From Xanthostigma xanthostigma (Eukaryota; Arthropoda; Insecta; Raphidioptera; Raphidiidae): a stretch of DNA of 64,000 nucleotides. The first letter of the stretch is position 1; each line of letters begins with the position of its first letter. Where the stretch lies: positions 16,904,001 to 16,968,000 of the forward strand of contig OY754466.1 in the NCBI GenBank assembly GCA_963575645.1. The letters are read 5' to 3'. Positions 1 through 10,699 of the stretch are shown here, piece after piece. The notes beneath the pieces were generated by a model, which worked only from the letters and a program-made list of their open reading frames with translations, had not been told where the DNA came from and did no database searches. The translations under genes were made by a program, and so were the position numbers.

Positions 1-304
1 TGTTCGATAAATAAATAAAGTGTAGGTTTGCCATTTTGTGCATTTCAAGGATTAATATTTTAATTACTTTATTTATTCTTATTAATGCTTTTCAGTCTCT
101 TCTGAATTGCTAATTTGTATAATTTACTTGTTAACATTATAATATTATGGATGATGCACCCGTCATAAAAAAATTAAGATTCATTTTATTTAATTATATG
201 CATGTCTCTTCCAATTATACTTCCCTGTACAGTGTGATCAGACATACCCTCGCTTAAAAGCACAGACAAAACATCGTTTCTCTACTAACTTTAATTTTAA
301 TATG
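1..304. other. AT-rich sequence, nothing recognised
   Basis: Short AT-rich stretch with no long open frame, no TIR pair and no obvious match elsewhere in the window. Confidence 0.5.
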
Positions 305-772
305 AATGTATTCTCCGAAAGAAGTGGCCATATTCAGCGAACGGAAGTAGTTATTTGTTCGGTTCATTAGTATTACGAGTAACTATTTTTTTCCCGAATA
401 AATAGCGATAATTCAATTCTCCAAATAAAATTATCTTTATTGCCAGGTATAAATCTGTTTTACTTCGAGGGTATAAAGATTTATTCGCCGGATAAAATAA
501 TAATGGCCGCCACATAGATCATAATACCTAACCTGTATATAAACGTAGAGTATTATAATGTCTACAATTTGCTCTTGTGAATTTATTTGCGTTGTTTATT
601 AACTTTTTGTGAAATGTATAGTTGAAAATCATTGAAGTTAGTGGAAGTTTTGTGTGCAATTGGGTGAGGATAAAACATTATTATTTTGTTAAACCTTTTT
701 TTTCACGTTTACACTAATCCCATCGGTCGGATTTTTGGGTGAACGTGAAAATAGTCAAAATAGTGCAGTGTA
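305..772 (+). repeat. LTR-like dispersed repeat, copy 1
   Basis: Matches 33308-33735 in direct orientation over about 450 bases with small indels. Shared landmarks are ccatattcagcgaacg near the start, ggccgccacatagatcataa in the middle, and atcggtcggatttttgggtg at the end. A TATA-like gtatataaa lies at about 536-544. The arrangement (promoter-like centre, TTTGTGTGCAATTGGGT block, then a conserved boundary) resembles a long terminal repeat with its downstream leader, but no TSD and no adjacent gag-pol is visible, so LTR identity is inferred. It could instead be any other dispersed repeat. Confidence 0.5.
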
Positions 773-995
773 AATTTATTCTTTAACTAACTTTTCTACC
801 TTATACTCTGCTTGTTGAATTTTAAGTACATTTTATTCTAACGAATAAATTTGTTCCAAGATTAGTAACTTCTATCTTTAATAGTGTTCGGTGAATGTGG
901 GCATATAAATGATGGTGAAAACCGCATCAAATTGTGTAGTTTAGAAGAATAATTTATAAGCGAACAAACAGACAGACGCGGATAGCGACTTTATA

Positions 996-1462
996 CAGGG
1001 TGAGTTTTAAGTTGATGCTTTTTTTGACAGCGTGTAAAAATCAAATAGACGAACAAATATTTCAAATAGTTTTTTTATTAAAACTCAAAAATAAGAGAGA
1101 AACAGCCTTTCGAAGTTTAAATAAATTTTATTAAATTTTCTTTAATTTTGAGGTCGGTCCTGGGGTTATATTATGTCACTATGGAAATAATTTGTTATTG
1201 TCTCTCAAAAACAGAACAATACACATGTCAGTTTCAAATAAGCACCAACATACAATTGATAATACCAACTTATTTCCATAGTGACATAATATAACCCCAG
1301 GACCGACCTCAAAATTAAAGAAAATTTAATAAAATTTATTTAAACTTCGAAAGGCTGTTTCTTTCTTATTTTTGAGTTTTGATAAAAAAACTATTTGAAA
1401 TATTTGCTCGTCTATTTGATTTTTACACGCTGTAAAAAAAGCATCAACTTAAAACTCACCTG
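996..1462. mobile_element. Mariner-type foldback MITE, 467 bp
   Basis: Left arm 996-1190 and right arm 1269-1462 are near-perfect reverse complements around a loop of about 78 bases. The termini read CAGGGTGAGTTTTAAG on the left and CTTAAAACTCACCTG on the right, flanked on both sides by TA, the Tc1/mariner target duplication. No transposase frame is present, so it is non-autonomous. Its ends share CAGGGTGAGT with the element at 46880-47757, although the interiors differ. Confidence 0.82.
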
Positions 1463-1464
1463 TA

Positions 1465-2080
1465 GTTTATACTATTTAGAGAATAGAAATATTGTTATAA
1501 ATTGTAATAAATAAACAACGTTCAAAACAGTCTTAAAAATTATTGCAGTTATTAAGTCTGTACCTGAATTTTGATATTAATTAGAAGAATTTGGCACAAA
1601 TGTCCTTTTTTCAGGGTGGAATATTTTGCACATTTTTATCAAATTGTCGCCTCCACGGGTGGAGATAATAACTTGACTGATATTGCGAAATTTATCTGAT
1701 AATTTTTAATACGCACGAATAAGCAGCTTTGTTGGAATTTTCTGTAATTAGTATTTTTAGGAAAGAATTTTATTATCAATTAATCCGCAATTAATTTTGA
1801 TAGCAAAACACTTGATAAATGCTGTCAACATAATTATTGTACTTCAACCGTATAATGTGAGAATTATTATTTATAGGAATAAGTTAATACTTATCTTTCG
1901 AAAACATAATGCTTCAAAAAATGATTGTGCAAATAAATTGAGAATTCGCTTGCTTGTAGATTTATTCGCTTGAATACAGTTTTAAAGGCCACTCCATCTT
2001 AACTCCTAAGCTAACAATGTTTTTAGTTTAGGTGACAATCGATACTAAAAATGCGTTATATTGGTTCTGCCGCTATAAAT
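1465..2080. other. AT-rich sequence, nothing recognised
   Basis: No long frame, TIR pair or tRNA-like box was found. The sequence reads as decayed intergenic DNA. Confidence 0.5.
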
Positions 2081-2082
2081 AT

Positions 2083-2521
2083 TTTATTCTACACGCGTGA
2101 GTAATATATAATTTCGGGGCCCTGCTAAATTCGGGAGAAATAATAAATTACTTCATGTTGACGCGTAGAGTGCTAATAATGAGCCGAAACTGTACGATAA
2201 TGTATTACTGCATAGTTTCTGGACCAATAGGAACGCGGTAGCGATTTGTGTATATGAAAACAGCATCGCGATTCAGCGAAAGTCAGGGCCATCTTGTGTG
2301 CATCGAGGACGGTGTGTACGTCAGTCAATGAAGTGAGTTATTATTTTTCCATCTTTTATCAGGACCTCTATTACATATTACTCGTGCTAGTTGAATAAAG
2401 TATTATGCGCGACCATTGATCGAAGGAGAATATTCCACTCGCGTGTTACCGCACTCACTACGCTCGTGCGGCAAATTTCACGCTCATGGAATTTTCTCCT
2501 TCTCTCACTAGTCGCACAATA
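2083..2521 (-). mobile_element. Dispersed TIR element, copy 1
   Basis: Reverse-complement match to 51650-52112. A TIR element occupies 2083-2399: tttattctacacgcgtgagt on the left pairs with cgtgctagttgaataaa on the right, each followed by a gggccc- or ggacc-containing stretch. The extra 120 bases to 2521 (ending gtcgcacaat) also match the second copy and contain a smaller inverted repeat, gaaggagaatattcc versus ggaattttctccttc. The mobile unit may therefore be the full 440 bases. No TSD was identified and no coding capacity was seen. Confidence 0.6.
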
Positions 2522-2604
2522 TACTATTTTTTTCATATCTAAATAAATGTATAAAATCCTAAGGTAATGCACACTACCACCTCAGTCAAGGCCAGACGAA
2601 CAGA

Positions 2605-2835
2605 CTATAAAGCGAACAGACAGACTTTTTCCAAAAATATGTTTTTCTGGACTGGAGGATCCTTAAAACAAAACGAAAAAAACGGCCAAGTGCGAGTAGG
2701 ACTCGCGCACCGAAGGTTCCGTAAACTTGTACGTATGTAAATAGTTCGTCCATGACGGGAATCGAATCCCGAAGATTTTTCCTGCTTACCCGTTAGAAAA
2801 CTGTTGTCTCCGTACATCGACAAGGGTAGCGGTCG
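2605..2835 (-). repeat. tRNA-related or SINE-like repeat fragment
   Basis: The reverse strand carries a B-box-like gggattcgattcccg (about 2757-2772). Beside it at about 2684-2730 is the block cggccaagtgcgagtaggac / tcgcgcaccgaaggttccg, which I recall as a widespread dispersed motif in insect genomes, especially Lepidoptera. No clear A box is seen, so this is at best a degenerate SINE head. The leading segment (ccaaaaatatgtttttctgg) resembles the repeats at 44700-44965 and 47765-48020. Confidence 0.35.
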
Positions 2836-3800
2836 GTTTGCAAACTATAAGCATGTAATTGCATTGAGTTCAGGTGGACTATTGAACTGTATATTACTTC
2901 GTGGATATATCTGATATACTAGTTGTCGAACCGTGTTGTATGCGAGAGTTCTCATATTGTGCTGTATAAACGCACCGGTAGCGGACGCCTATTTTATATT
3001 AGAACTGTTGCTGTGTACGTGCGGTAGCATGTTCTTGCGGTTTAAAAACATTATTTTTTTATGATGTAACTACAAATTTACGGTTTTTGGATTTTTCCCT
3101 TTTTTTTCCTTTTGAGGTAGTACGGAACCCTAAAAATATTGTAAAATTTTGAAAAGTGAATTTTGACCTAAATTAGTAGCATTTCTCGCTTATGATGTTG
3201 GAATGGTAAAAGTTTAATAAGAAATCTACAAATCCGGGCGAAACCGAACCGGACTACTGCGCTCTGGTACCTGATTAAGATTACTGCTCCTCTGACAGTC
3301 GTAACATTTTTCCTCTTTTGTAATATTTGTATAGATTACTCCACGAAATTGAATTATAACGTACAGGCTTAAGGGGCGACAGATACGATTTTTCAATTCA
3401 CGACTTACACATTTTTTTGCGGCGTGTAAAAACCATACCGTTGTTATAGAGAATTCTCTCTGTTGAACACAAACACTGAGTAATTCGTTAAGAATGCATA
3501 CGTGCCCGTCTATAAATAGGTACCTGCACTAAGTTTTTTTTTAATGCTATTTTTGTCTCGGCTGAATCCGGTTTGTTAAAAACCTTTATTGGGATGGTAT
3601 TCGCATATAGGTATTTTTTATTAACAATAAGTGTATTGATAAATGCAATTATGTCTTTTTTAACACTGAAAACCATAAACTTGTAGGTCCTTAAGTTAAA
3701 AGATGTTGACGTGAATTTGTACACAAATTGACATTCTACATTATCACGAAAAACAGTTCGGCGTAAATTCCTGGTTTCCTGTAAGAACAGCGATACCGTA
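2836..3800. other. Repeat-like filler
   Basis: About 3120-3190 (tacggaaccctaaaaatatt, gaaaagtgaattttgaccta) is related to the dispersed repeat at 47765-48020. The rest shows no readable gene, TIR or RNA feature. Confidence 0.4.
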
Positions 3801-3804
3801 ATAT

Positions 3805-3972
3805 AGCGGCCGTAATATGACGGTGAATGGTGTTACAAAAAACGTGCGAATAGAAATAAATGGATGCCACTTTTTGAGTTATGGTGGTGCCGTCACTACC
3901 GAGAGAACCACATCAATTTTCTTCTAATATTACGTTTTTTGTGATGCCATTCACCGTAATATTACGGCCGCT
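3805..3972. mobile_element. Small palindromic MITE, 168 bp
   Basis: TIRs of about 41 bases: AGCGGCCGTAATATGACGGT on the left pairs with the reverse complement of ACCGTAATATTACGGCCGCT at the right end, with few mismatches. The inner part (about 85 bases) is non-repetitive. No clear TSD was found, so the superfamily is open. Confidence 0.7.
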
Positions 3973-4395
3973 GTCTTAGGAAAGCAGAGCTTAAGTTGAG
4001 TATTATCTCTAATCCCGAAAATATCACTACATATGTATTAAAAAACAGGCTCCCCACAGCATTTGTCTGTCTGAACGCGCAGATAAACTCAAAAACTGCC
4101 AGATTTTCACACGGTTTTCACTAATAGAAAGAGCGATAAACGGGAAATGTTTCTGTATCTCATTAATGTTTTGTGTAAATTGATTGAAATATGACGATGA
4201 TTGTTGAAGATGTCGGAAAAAATCAAGCCAACTGGAAGCTTTCATCGAAAACGCTGCCTGATCCCTATGAGATATAACAAAACAATGTATATGGTGAAAT
4301 TGTTCCTCTTTTAAAGGAGATTATCTCGTACATCCAAACTTACAAAATTTACCTCTTTATAATATTAGTTTAGAAACGAGTGACTGTAAATTACA
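3973..4395. other. Nothing recognised
   Basis: No feature was found between the 168-bp MITE and the next foldback. A 72-residue minus-strand frame here has no recognisable domain. Confidence 0.4.
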
Positions 4396-4400
4396 ATTTT

Positions 4401-5076
4401 GGGTGACAAAAATAATGAATTTGGGTTACTGTATTACTAAGTGAGCGACTGACTGCGCGTGACGAAAAATCAACAGAACAATAACTTACAAACATCCATT
4501 TGAGTTACTTAAAATAAAAAATGGGAAGCTTCATAATATTTGAGTGACCTAATATTTGTTTGAGTGTCAACGTTACGTCCTGCATTTTTTTCAAAATTTG
4601 GCAAATGATTTATTTATTCTGAGCGGCATTTTGTTAATAGTTTGAATAGAACTGCGTTTTCTAAAAAAATATATATTTATTTGACTGTCAATTAAATATA
4701 CCTACATTTTTTAGAATACCCCGTTATCGCGTTCACCCCGGAATTGTTTTTTTAAAAACTCCACATTTGCCCCTTCCCGTTTCACTGCGAGACAATTCGC
4801 ATACCCCTTTATCGTTCACCCCGGAATTACAATTCGCATACCCGTTTATCGTCCACCCCGGAATTATTTTTTTAAAAACTCCACCTTTGCCCCATCGCGT
4901 TTGACTGCGTGACAATTCGCATACCCCTTTATCAAATAAAGCGGTGGTTTTCAATCTTCATGAAAATATGAGTTTTAAGTTGTAGTCTCAAAGTGAAAAA
5001 AAATAAAAAGTAAAAACAAAATTACCGAAGGCATTCTAGTCGCTCACTTAGTAATTTAGTCACCCAACTATTATTT
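4401..5076. repeat. Foldback with short arms
   Basis: gggtgacaaaaataatgaat...ctaagtgagcgactg (4401-4455) is the approximate reverse complement of gtcgctcacttagtaattta...cacccaa (5038-5076). Variants of TTTGAGTGACC and TTTGGGTTACT recur on both sides (4380-4575 and 5040-5110), so the ends themselves look internally repetitive. The interior carries the minisatellite at 4716-4933. Confidence 0.5.
4716..4933. repeat. Minisatellite, roughly 100-base units
   Basis: Reiterated blocks: gttcaccccggaatt occurs three times with variation, ttttttaaaaactccac twice, and acaattcgcataccc three times. The middle copy is shortened. The repeat is open on the minus strand, giving a repetitive peptide with GVCELSRS and GVFKK units. 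That openness is most simply a by-product of the unit lacking stops rather than evidence of a gene. Confidence 0.75.
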
Positions 5077-5099
5077 TAATATCTCAAATGGGTTATTCA

Positions 5100-5945
5100 C
5101 AACCCAATGTTTGTAAGCCCGTTCTGGATTTTATTATTAACCAATATTTGTCGCTAGTTTAGTTATTTTTTCGCTTACTCTATTACATACCGGCACCGCT
5201 CAAATTATTAAAACAGTATCACATCATCAGTCAACAAGTTTTTTATTCGACCGTTTTATAATTCCCCGTTTAGAAATAGACTCGGATGGGAAAACTTGGC
5301 TCTCATTTCTATAGGTATCGAACGTCTTGACTTGGCACTTTTTTTTAACATTTATGTTTTTGATAGCATCAATAATTTTGCAGTTCGATTTCAATACGGT
5401 GTTTCCGTGATCATAACTAGATGGACTGTCCAGCTGTGTCTACAAAGAAAACACATGCTATTGTGTACCGTACTTTTTAATTGATATTCTAGATGAGAAA
5501 AAGTAATTATTTAGTTCATTTCACTCATCATCGTCGTGATAGCAAGTCGTCGGCGTATAAAACAGTCCGTGTTAGGCATGAAGTGAGTTGCAGGTGGCGT
5601 TAAAATACCTTTAAAACACTCACTCAGAAATGCTATACGAGGTCGACGTCCTTTAAAAAACGTTATTTATGTACCAATATACGTTGTATGTGTGTGTCGG
5701 TGACTGAGATGCAAAACCGCGTACGTCCCGCTGCATTGGCATTCATGTTTCTTGTGTCTACAGTACACTAGGGTGCTTTTTGAAGTGAAAACTTCTTTAG
5801 CGGCGTTGTACACTTTTTTGTAATGGGTGAAAAATGTTAAACTCGCGTCAGGGACACGTGACCTGATCGTACCCAGTTCTCACTCTCTATAAGGTTTGAC
5901 TGTATATTGTTTATACAACGTTGGACATCTAGCGTTGAAATATCG
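5100..5945. other. Nothing recognised
   Basis: AT-rich sequence with only short open frames (longest 62 codons at 5296-5484, no domain). No TIR or tRNA boxes were seen. Confidence 0.4.
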
Positions 5946-5957
5946 TATATAAAAAAT

Positions 5958-6035
5958 TGGTTGTCTGTAAAGTCGGTTTACGGACGATAGTTTTACGTGA
6001 TAACGTATTCCGTAATACATAACCTAAATTTATAT
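5958..6035 (+). repeat. Fragment of dispersed repeat
   Basis: The stretch containing ggttgtctgtaaagtcggtt and acgatagttttacgtgataa is the reverse complement of 30060-30150. It lies at the edge of a longer repeat better represented at 29790-30150. Confidence 0.6.
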
Positions 6036-6929
6036 AATAATTACAATAATTCGAATCTATGATATTGCATCTTTCGCTTCAAATTTAGGTAAATTTTATT
6101 AAGTAGAATAATAAAACACTATAAAAAGTACACTATTATTATATAAAAAACAACTATGGCATGTATCTCTTTTGCGCATGCGCCGATTTTCCCCAAAAAA
6201 TTTACAAAAATTTCTAGTAAAAATAGATAGAGTAAAAACCGTTTTAAAAACTATATTATTATTATTAGACCAGTCATATGTTACATTCGAAATTGCAATA
6301 ATTGCGGTAAACTTGCTTTTTTGATATGTTGTTTGGATCCACCTAGATAGTGTTTTTCCAAATTTGCAGCCTTCTGAAATGTGAGCGCGCTCAGTTATTG
6401 CTGAAAACCCGCAATTTTTTCGGACTTTTTTTAGTTTTGTGCAAAAAAACCCACATAGGAAGGCTCTGACGAGGAAGGTCACTATTACTTTTTTTAAAGT
6501 AGACAAAATTCCCGACAGTTCGAACCCAAATTTAATGTTCTAGGTCTAATAGCACTCAAGATACAGGGTTCCCAATATTCGTAATTTTTTTCCAAAAAGT
6601 TGAAAAAGGGAAAGTGGCCAATTTTCGACCAAAATATCAGGTATAATTAGGTATCTATGGGAAAATTCATGAGAAATGAAGTTGTAGCAAATTTAATTAA
6701 CTTAATTATTAGACTATAGGTTTGTCCGTAGACGTGATAGTTCGTTCGATGACGACCATAAACCAAACAAACCTAAAATTGAGTGTTAAGGGGAAGTTAC
6801 AATAATATTACTAGAAGTTTTCACTATGAGTTTATTATTAAGTTACATGCTAATTTAAATTTACTACAAGTTAAAGAAAAAAGAAAATAAACAAAAATAA
6901 TTATATAAACTAATATTTAAAAAACCTTA

Positions 6930-7775
6930 TGCCGGTCACACACGTAACTGCATACTTGTCAAGTATACATGCGCTTGACGTTTGATCAAGTTTGCATGAC
7001 CGTGTGTATGATAATTTTACTCAAATATTTTGACTTGACTGCCGAACGAATTTTCAATCTGCATACTTGAAGACTTGTCAAGCGGCCAGATATTGTGACG
7101 TGACAATCAGGCGTTCATAGCTGATAGTCTGTTGTGACTTACTCCTTTTCTGTATACTTTACATGTGTTTCGTGAAAAATGTCTACTGATATTCGTAGAA
7201 CATTTCGCGAAGTGTTTGAAGAATTTTTTGATATATACTGAAGCGAATCTTATTTATGGCACATAAAAAATAAACACTATCATGACAGAGATAAGAGAAA
7301 TGTCGCGTACAATAAATTAATAGGAAAAATAAAAGAATTCGATCCAAGTACAGACCGCGAACAAGTTGTAAACAAATTAATAGTATCAGAACAAACTACA
7401 GGAAAGAAAAAAAGAAAGTTGATGATTGACTTCGGTCTGGATCAGGCACTGACGAAGTTTATAAACCAAAATTATGGTATTTTAACTCCTTACATTTCCT
7501 TTCTGATCAAGACATTCCAAACAGTACAGTTTATTCTACGTTTCTGAACCATTTCGGTAGCCAACACCAAACCAATTATTGCTAAAGCCTCATCATATGT
7601 GGATGCCATAGTCGATAACTTTACTTTTGCACGTCACTTCTGGTTGGAGAATGATGTAGAACTGACGCCGCTTCAAGCAAACTTGTGCCGTGTGTGTCCT
7701 GGCCATCATGTAAACTTGATCAAACTTCAAGCGCATGTATACTTGACAAGTATGCAGTTACGTGTGTGACCGGCA
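6930..7775 (+). mobile_element. PIF/Harbinger element with MADF remnant, 846 bp
   Basis: TIRs of about 65-70 bases with very few mismatches begin TGCCGGTCACACACGTAACT and are flanked by TTA on both sides (6927-6929 and 7776-7778). This matches the TWA target duplication of PIF/Harbinger. It encodes the remnant of a MADF-domain protein, the accessory DNA-binding protein of this superfamily, but no transposase. It inserted into the left arm of the surrounding foldback, so it is younger than that foldback. Confidence 0.88.
7179..7552 (+). pseudogene. Broken MADF-domain protein gene
   Basis: From ATG at 7179 the frame reads MSTDIRRTFREVFEEFFDIY and then a TGA stop. It continues in frame with SYLWHIKNKHYHDRDKRN and AYNKLIGKIKEFDP, the pattern of a MADF (Myb/SANT-like) domain: tryptophan after a short helix, a basic DRDKR segment, and a conserved aromatic-leucine pair. 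Near 7451 the sense frame shifts, giving EVYKPKLWYFNSLHFLSDQD, the usual second half with its LWYF motif. Part of the middle is missing. MADF proteins bind DNA and in Harbinger elements accompany the DDE transposase. With one stop, a frameshift and a deletion this copy cannot make the protein. Confidence 0.75.
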
Positions 7776-7978
7776 TTATATAATTTTACATATAACTAGG
7801 CTCACCAACACTGTTGGGCTTAGGTTAACCTACGCGTCTTCTTTGAGGGCCCAGGAGTATCAAAATCAAGGTGCACAAGAACCCTACTGATTAGGGATGG
7901 CATCAAACAGACTCGGGTTTGATGTCAACCACGACATCCATGCTTCCAGCCCCTCAACTACTTCTGAAAAGCCTATCC

Positions 7979-8244
7979 TGCATGTGCGAGAAAGGTTGTG
8001 CTGGGTCTTGCTCTTGCAGGAAGGCTGGAATGAAGTGCTCTACACTCTGTAAATATTGTAAGGGGTGTGTCCAATAGAGGATGTAGAAGAAGATGGAGAC
8101 TACCCCAATGATGAAATTGAAAAAGAGTTTGATGTCTCTCCTGCTTTTCAAATGGGCATTAACCTCCCCATCGACATCTCCCCACTCGTCGAAGTTGATT
8201 TTGATACTCCTGGGCCCTCAAAGAAGACGCGTAGGTTAACCTAA
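7979..8244 (+). pseudogene. Broken C-terminus of a cysteine-rich protein
   Basis: The first part reads CMCEKGCAGSCSCRKAGMKC followed by STLCKYCKGC, ten closely spaced cysteines in a C-x-C / C-R-K-x-G-x-K-C pattern like the cysteine-rich tails of uncharacterised insect transposon-related proteins. A TAG stop follows at 8075, and the frame then shifts by 2 bases to an acidic tail (EDVEEDGDYPNDEIEKEFDV) that runs to ...GPSKKTRRLT and TAA at 8242-8244. The acidic, then basic, ending looks like a genuine protein C-terminus. The region spans the loop and inner right arm of a large foldback. The function of the full protein is not known to me; metal binding through the cysteines is inferred. Confidence 0.55.
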
Positions 8245-8984
8245 GCCCAAGAGTGTTGGTGAGCCTAGTTATATGTAAAATTATATAATTAAATATTAGT
8301 TTTTATAATTATTTTTGTTTATTTTCTTTTTTCTTTAACTTGTAGTAAATTTAAATTAGCATGTAACTTAATAATAAACACATAGAGAAAACTTCTAGTA
8401 ATATTATTGTAACTTCCCCTTAACACTCAATTTTAGGTTTGTTTGGTTTATGGTCGTCATCGAACGAACTATCACGTCTACGGACAAACCTATAGTCTAA
8501 TAATTAAGTTAATTAAATTTGCTACAACTTCATTTCTCATGAATTTTCCCATAGATACCTAATTATACATGATATTTTGGTCGAAAATTGGCCACTTTCC
8601 CTTTTTCAACTTTTTGGAAAAAAATTACGAATATTGGGAACCCTGTATCTTGAGTGCTATTAGACCTAGAACATTAAATTTGGGTTCGAACTGTCGGGAA
8701 TTTTGTCTACTTTAAAAAAAGTAATAGTGACCTTCCTCGTCAGAGCCTTCCTATGTGGGTTTTTTTGCACAAAACTAAAAAAAGTCCGAAAAAATTGCGG
8801 GTTTTCAGCAATAACTGAGCGCGCTCACATTTCAGAAAGCTGCAAATTTGGAAAAACACTATCTAGGTGGATCCAAACAACATATCAAAAAAGCAAGTTT
8901 ACCGCAATTATTGCAATTTAGGCGATTTTTTGTGTACGTTATGACTGGCCTATATATATAACATCATTATAAGAGATATATTCT

Positions 8985-9105
8985 TTTACGCATGCGCCGA
9001 TGTTCCCCAAAAACAATAGGCCACTTCATATTTGCATATCAAACATCCTCCCAAAATTTGGTTTCAATCCGCTTATCCTTGGTGTCGGAATGATAAGAAA
9101 TGTCA
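8985..9105 (+). repeat. Dispersed repeat fragment
   Basis: gcatgcgccgatgttcccca, gcatatcaaacatcctccca and aaatttggtttcaatccgct recur at 47765-47870 and, reversed, at 44840-44965. A shorter piece (gcatgcgccgattttcccc) is at 6176-6195. Confidence 0.65.
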
Positions 9106-9114
9106 AAAGTGACG

Positions 9115-9735
9115 TTTGCAACTTACAAAGTATTATGTTCTAATAATAATTAGTTATTCCAATAGTTAACTTAGAAGGCTTTGCTTTTCACAAAATACTA
9201 ATGTCAAAAAATAAACATTAGAAATGCAGCCGTTTTCATGTTAAGACAAGACATACGTTATTTTCTAATTTCCATGTACGGCAAACAAAGACGACCGACT
9301 GCGTCGCGCGCGCGCCATGCAATAGACAACAATGCATTTATACAGCTATTTTTCTATATAAATTTGTATAAAATATTTTTCTATATAAATTTGTATAAAA
9401 AAACTGTTTAGGCAAATTCTGTTATACGAAATCTATGTAAAATGTTCTCCTCTTTCGTTTAAGACTGGTTTCAAACCGATCTGATTTAAATTGAGCGAGA
9501 AATTAGCAAAAAACGTTACGCGTTAGGAACGTTAGGCGTTATGCGTTACGCGTTACGAACGTTACACTTTTTCGAACATGCAGCCGGTGTTTTATCAATT
9601 TATAAGATTGGTGATTCATCAATTTATAAGACGTTATCACGTCAAAATGCAATCTATGATACAAACCATTTTGATCGAAAATTCGTAAGACGTTAATATT
9701 CAAGTTTTCACTTCTGCCGGCACTCCCGGAGTGCA
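9115..9735. other. Low-complexity and repeat fragments
   Basis: Holds a two-copy repeat of ttttctatataaatttgtat (about 9348-9398), a run of gttacgcgttagg variants (9513-9556), and at about 9582-9650 a fragment reverse-complementary to 29880-29955. No gene was seen. Confidence 0.45.
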
Positions 9736-9736
9736 A

Positions 9737-10699
9737 AGGGGTTTTTATAGTTTCTTTTTCGGTCCCATTGGCTAATATTTAAGCATTGAACACAAAAAAA
9801 ATCTCCCAAAATTTCAGTTTCCTAGATCAAATCTGAGAACGGCGCAAACCTAGTTTGTTTCCCATTTTTTATTAACATAAGAAAAACGACGTTTTTACTA
9901 GAGCTGTAACAAACCGTATGTATTCGTTACTGAGTAACGGGTACATCGTCTGACTCGAAGTAACGAATTGTTACTTACAAATTCATTTCGTTACTCGCAT
10001 TTATTGTATCCATGTCAGTTCGACTCGTTTGATGCGGTTATACGTTATACGAACGAAGTCATATCGTATCACGTGTGCCACGCGCCTCGATGCGATGGTA
10101 CATGCTTGTTGCTGTTCGTACACGATTGTATGTCGTATGAAAAGTAACGAGTAACGTAACGATACGAAAGTAACGGGTACTGGTTCTTTAAGTAACAAAT
10201 ACATACGGATACCTACACAATTTCTCGTTACTTTTACAGCTCTAGTTTTTACTCAAACAGATAGCTGGTGAACATTTTTTTTTTTTTAATTTTTGATAGC
10301 AGCATTTTGTAGAGAATTAAATTTCACACAAAAAAAGGCCCTGAGTACTAAATCCGTGAATTCATTATTTTCAAAAATATGGTCGTTTAAACATTCTCCT
10401 AAAAATCGGATTTCAATCTTATGAAACATATCTTTGAAAATAATGAATTCACGGATTTAGTACTAAGGACATTTTTTATGAGAAATTTAATTCTCTATCA
10501 AAAATTAAAAGAAATATTTTTTTTCTACTGGCTGTCGTTTGAGTAAAAAGTTAAAAACGTCATTCCCATGTTAATCAAATAGGAAACAAACTCGGTTTGC
10601 GCCGTTCTCAGATTTGATCTAGAATCTGAAATTTTGGTAGATTTTATGTCCAATGCTAAAATATTGGTCAATTGGATAAAAAAAAAAAACCACCCTAAT
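9737..10699. mobile_element. Foldback split by a hAT element
   Basis: The outer sequence (aaaggggtttttatagtttc, ggctaatatttaagcattga, agatcaaatctgagaacggc on the left) pairs with its approximate complement at 10540-10699. An inner palindrome, actaaatccgtgaattcatt versus aatgaattcacggatttagt, closes the stem around 10340-10465. The left arm is interrupted at 9899-10244 by a hAT element with a clean TSD. Confidence 0.65.
9899..10244. mobile_element. hAT MITE, 346 bp
   Basis: The termini TAGAGCTGTAA and TTACAGCTCTA are exact inverse repeats flanked by a perfect 8-bp duplication GTTTTTAC (9891-9898 and 10245-10252). The 8-bp TSD and TAG...CTA ends are diagnostic of hAT. The interior contains several GTAACG/CGTTAC motifs near both ends, typical subterminal transposase-binding repeats. 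No coding remnant is present. Confidence 0.93.

Larger units (their letters stand above)
6291..8918. mobile_element. Large foldback, interrupted by a Harbinger element
   Basis: Removing the insertion at 6930-7775, a left arm (6291-6929 plus 7779-7868) pairs with a right arm (about 8196-8918) almost throughout, leaving a loop of about 330 bases. Examples are gcaataattgcggtaaactt versus its complement ending at 8918, and actaggctcaccaacactgt at 7796 versus its complement ending at 8268. Because the arms mirror each other, the same apparent 70-130-residue frame occurs in both (minus strand at 6099-6506, plus strand at 8703-8921). The inner right arm carries the end of a broken coding region (7979-8244), so one arm probably derives from the 3' end of a protein-coding element that was duplicated in inverse orientation. 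Confidence 0.75.

Noticed and set aside
2605..2823. A 72-residue minus-strand frame
   Set aside because: It coincides with a tRNA-related repeat fragment and contains translated B-box sequence.
4716..4933. CRISPR-like regular repeats
   Set aside because: Units are long, degenerate and adjacent, with no unique spacers, and the context is eukaryotic.
6099..6506. A 135-residue frame on the minus strand and a near-identical frame at 8703-8921
   Set aside because: Both are readings of the two arms of one foldback; identity follows from the palindrome. No domain is recognisable.
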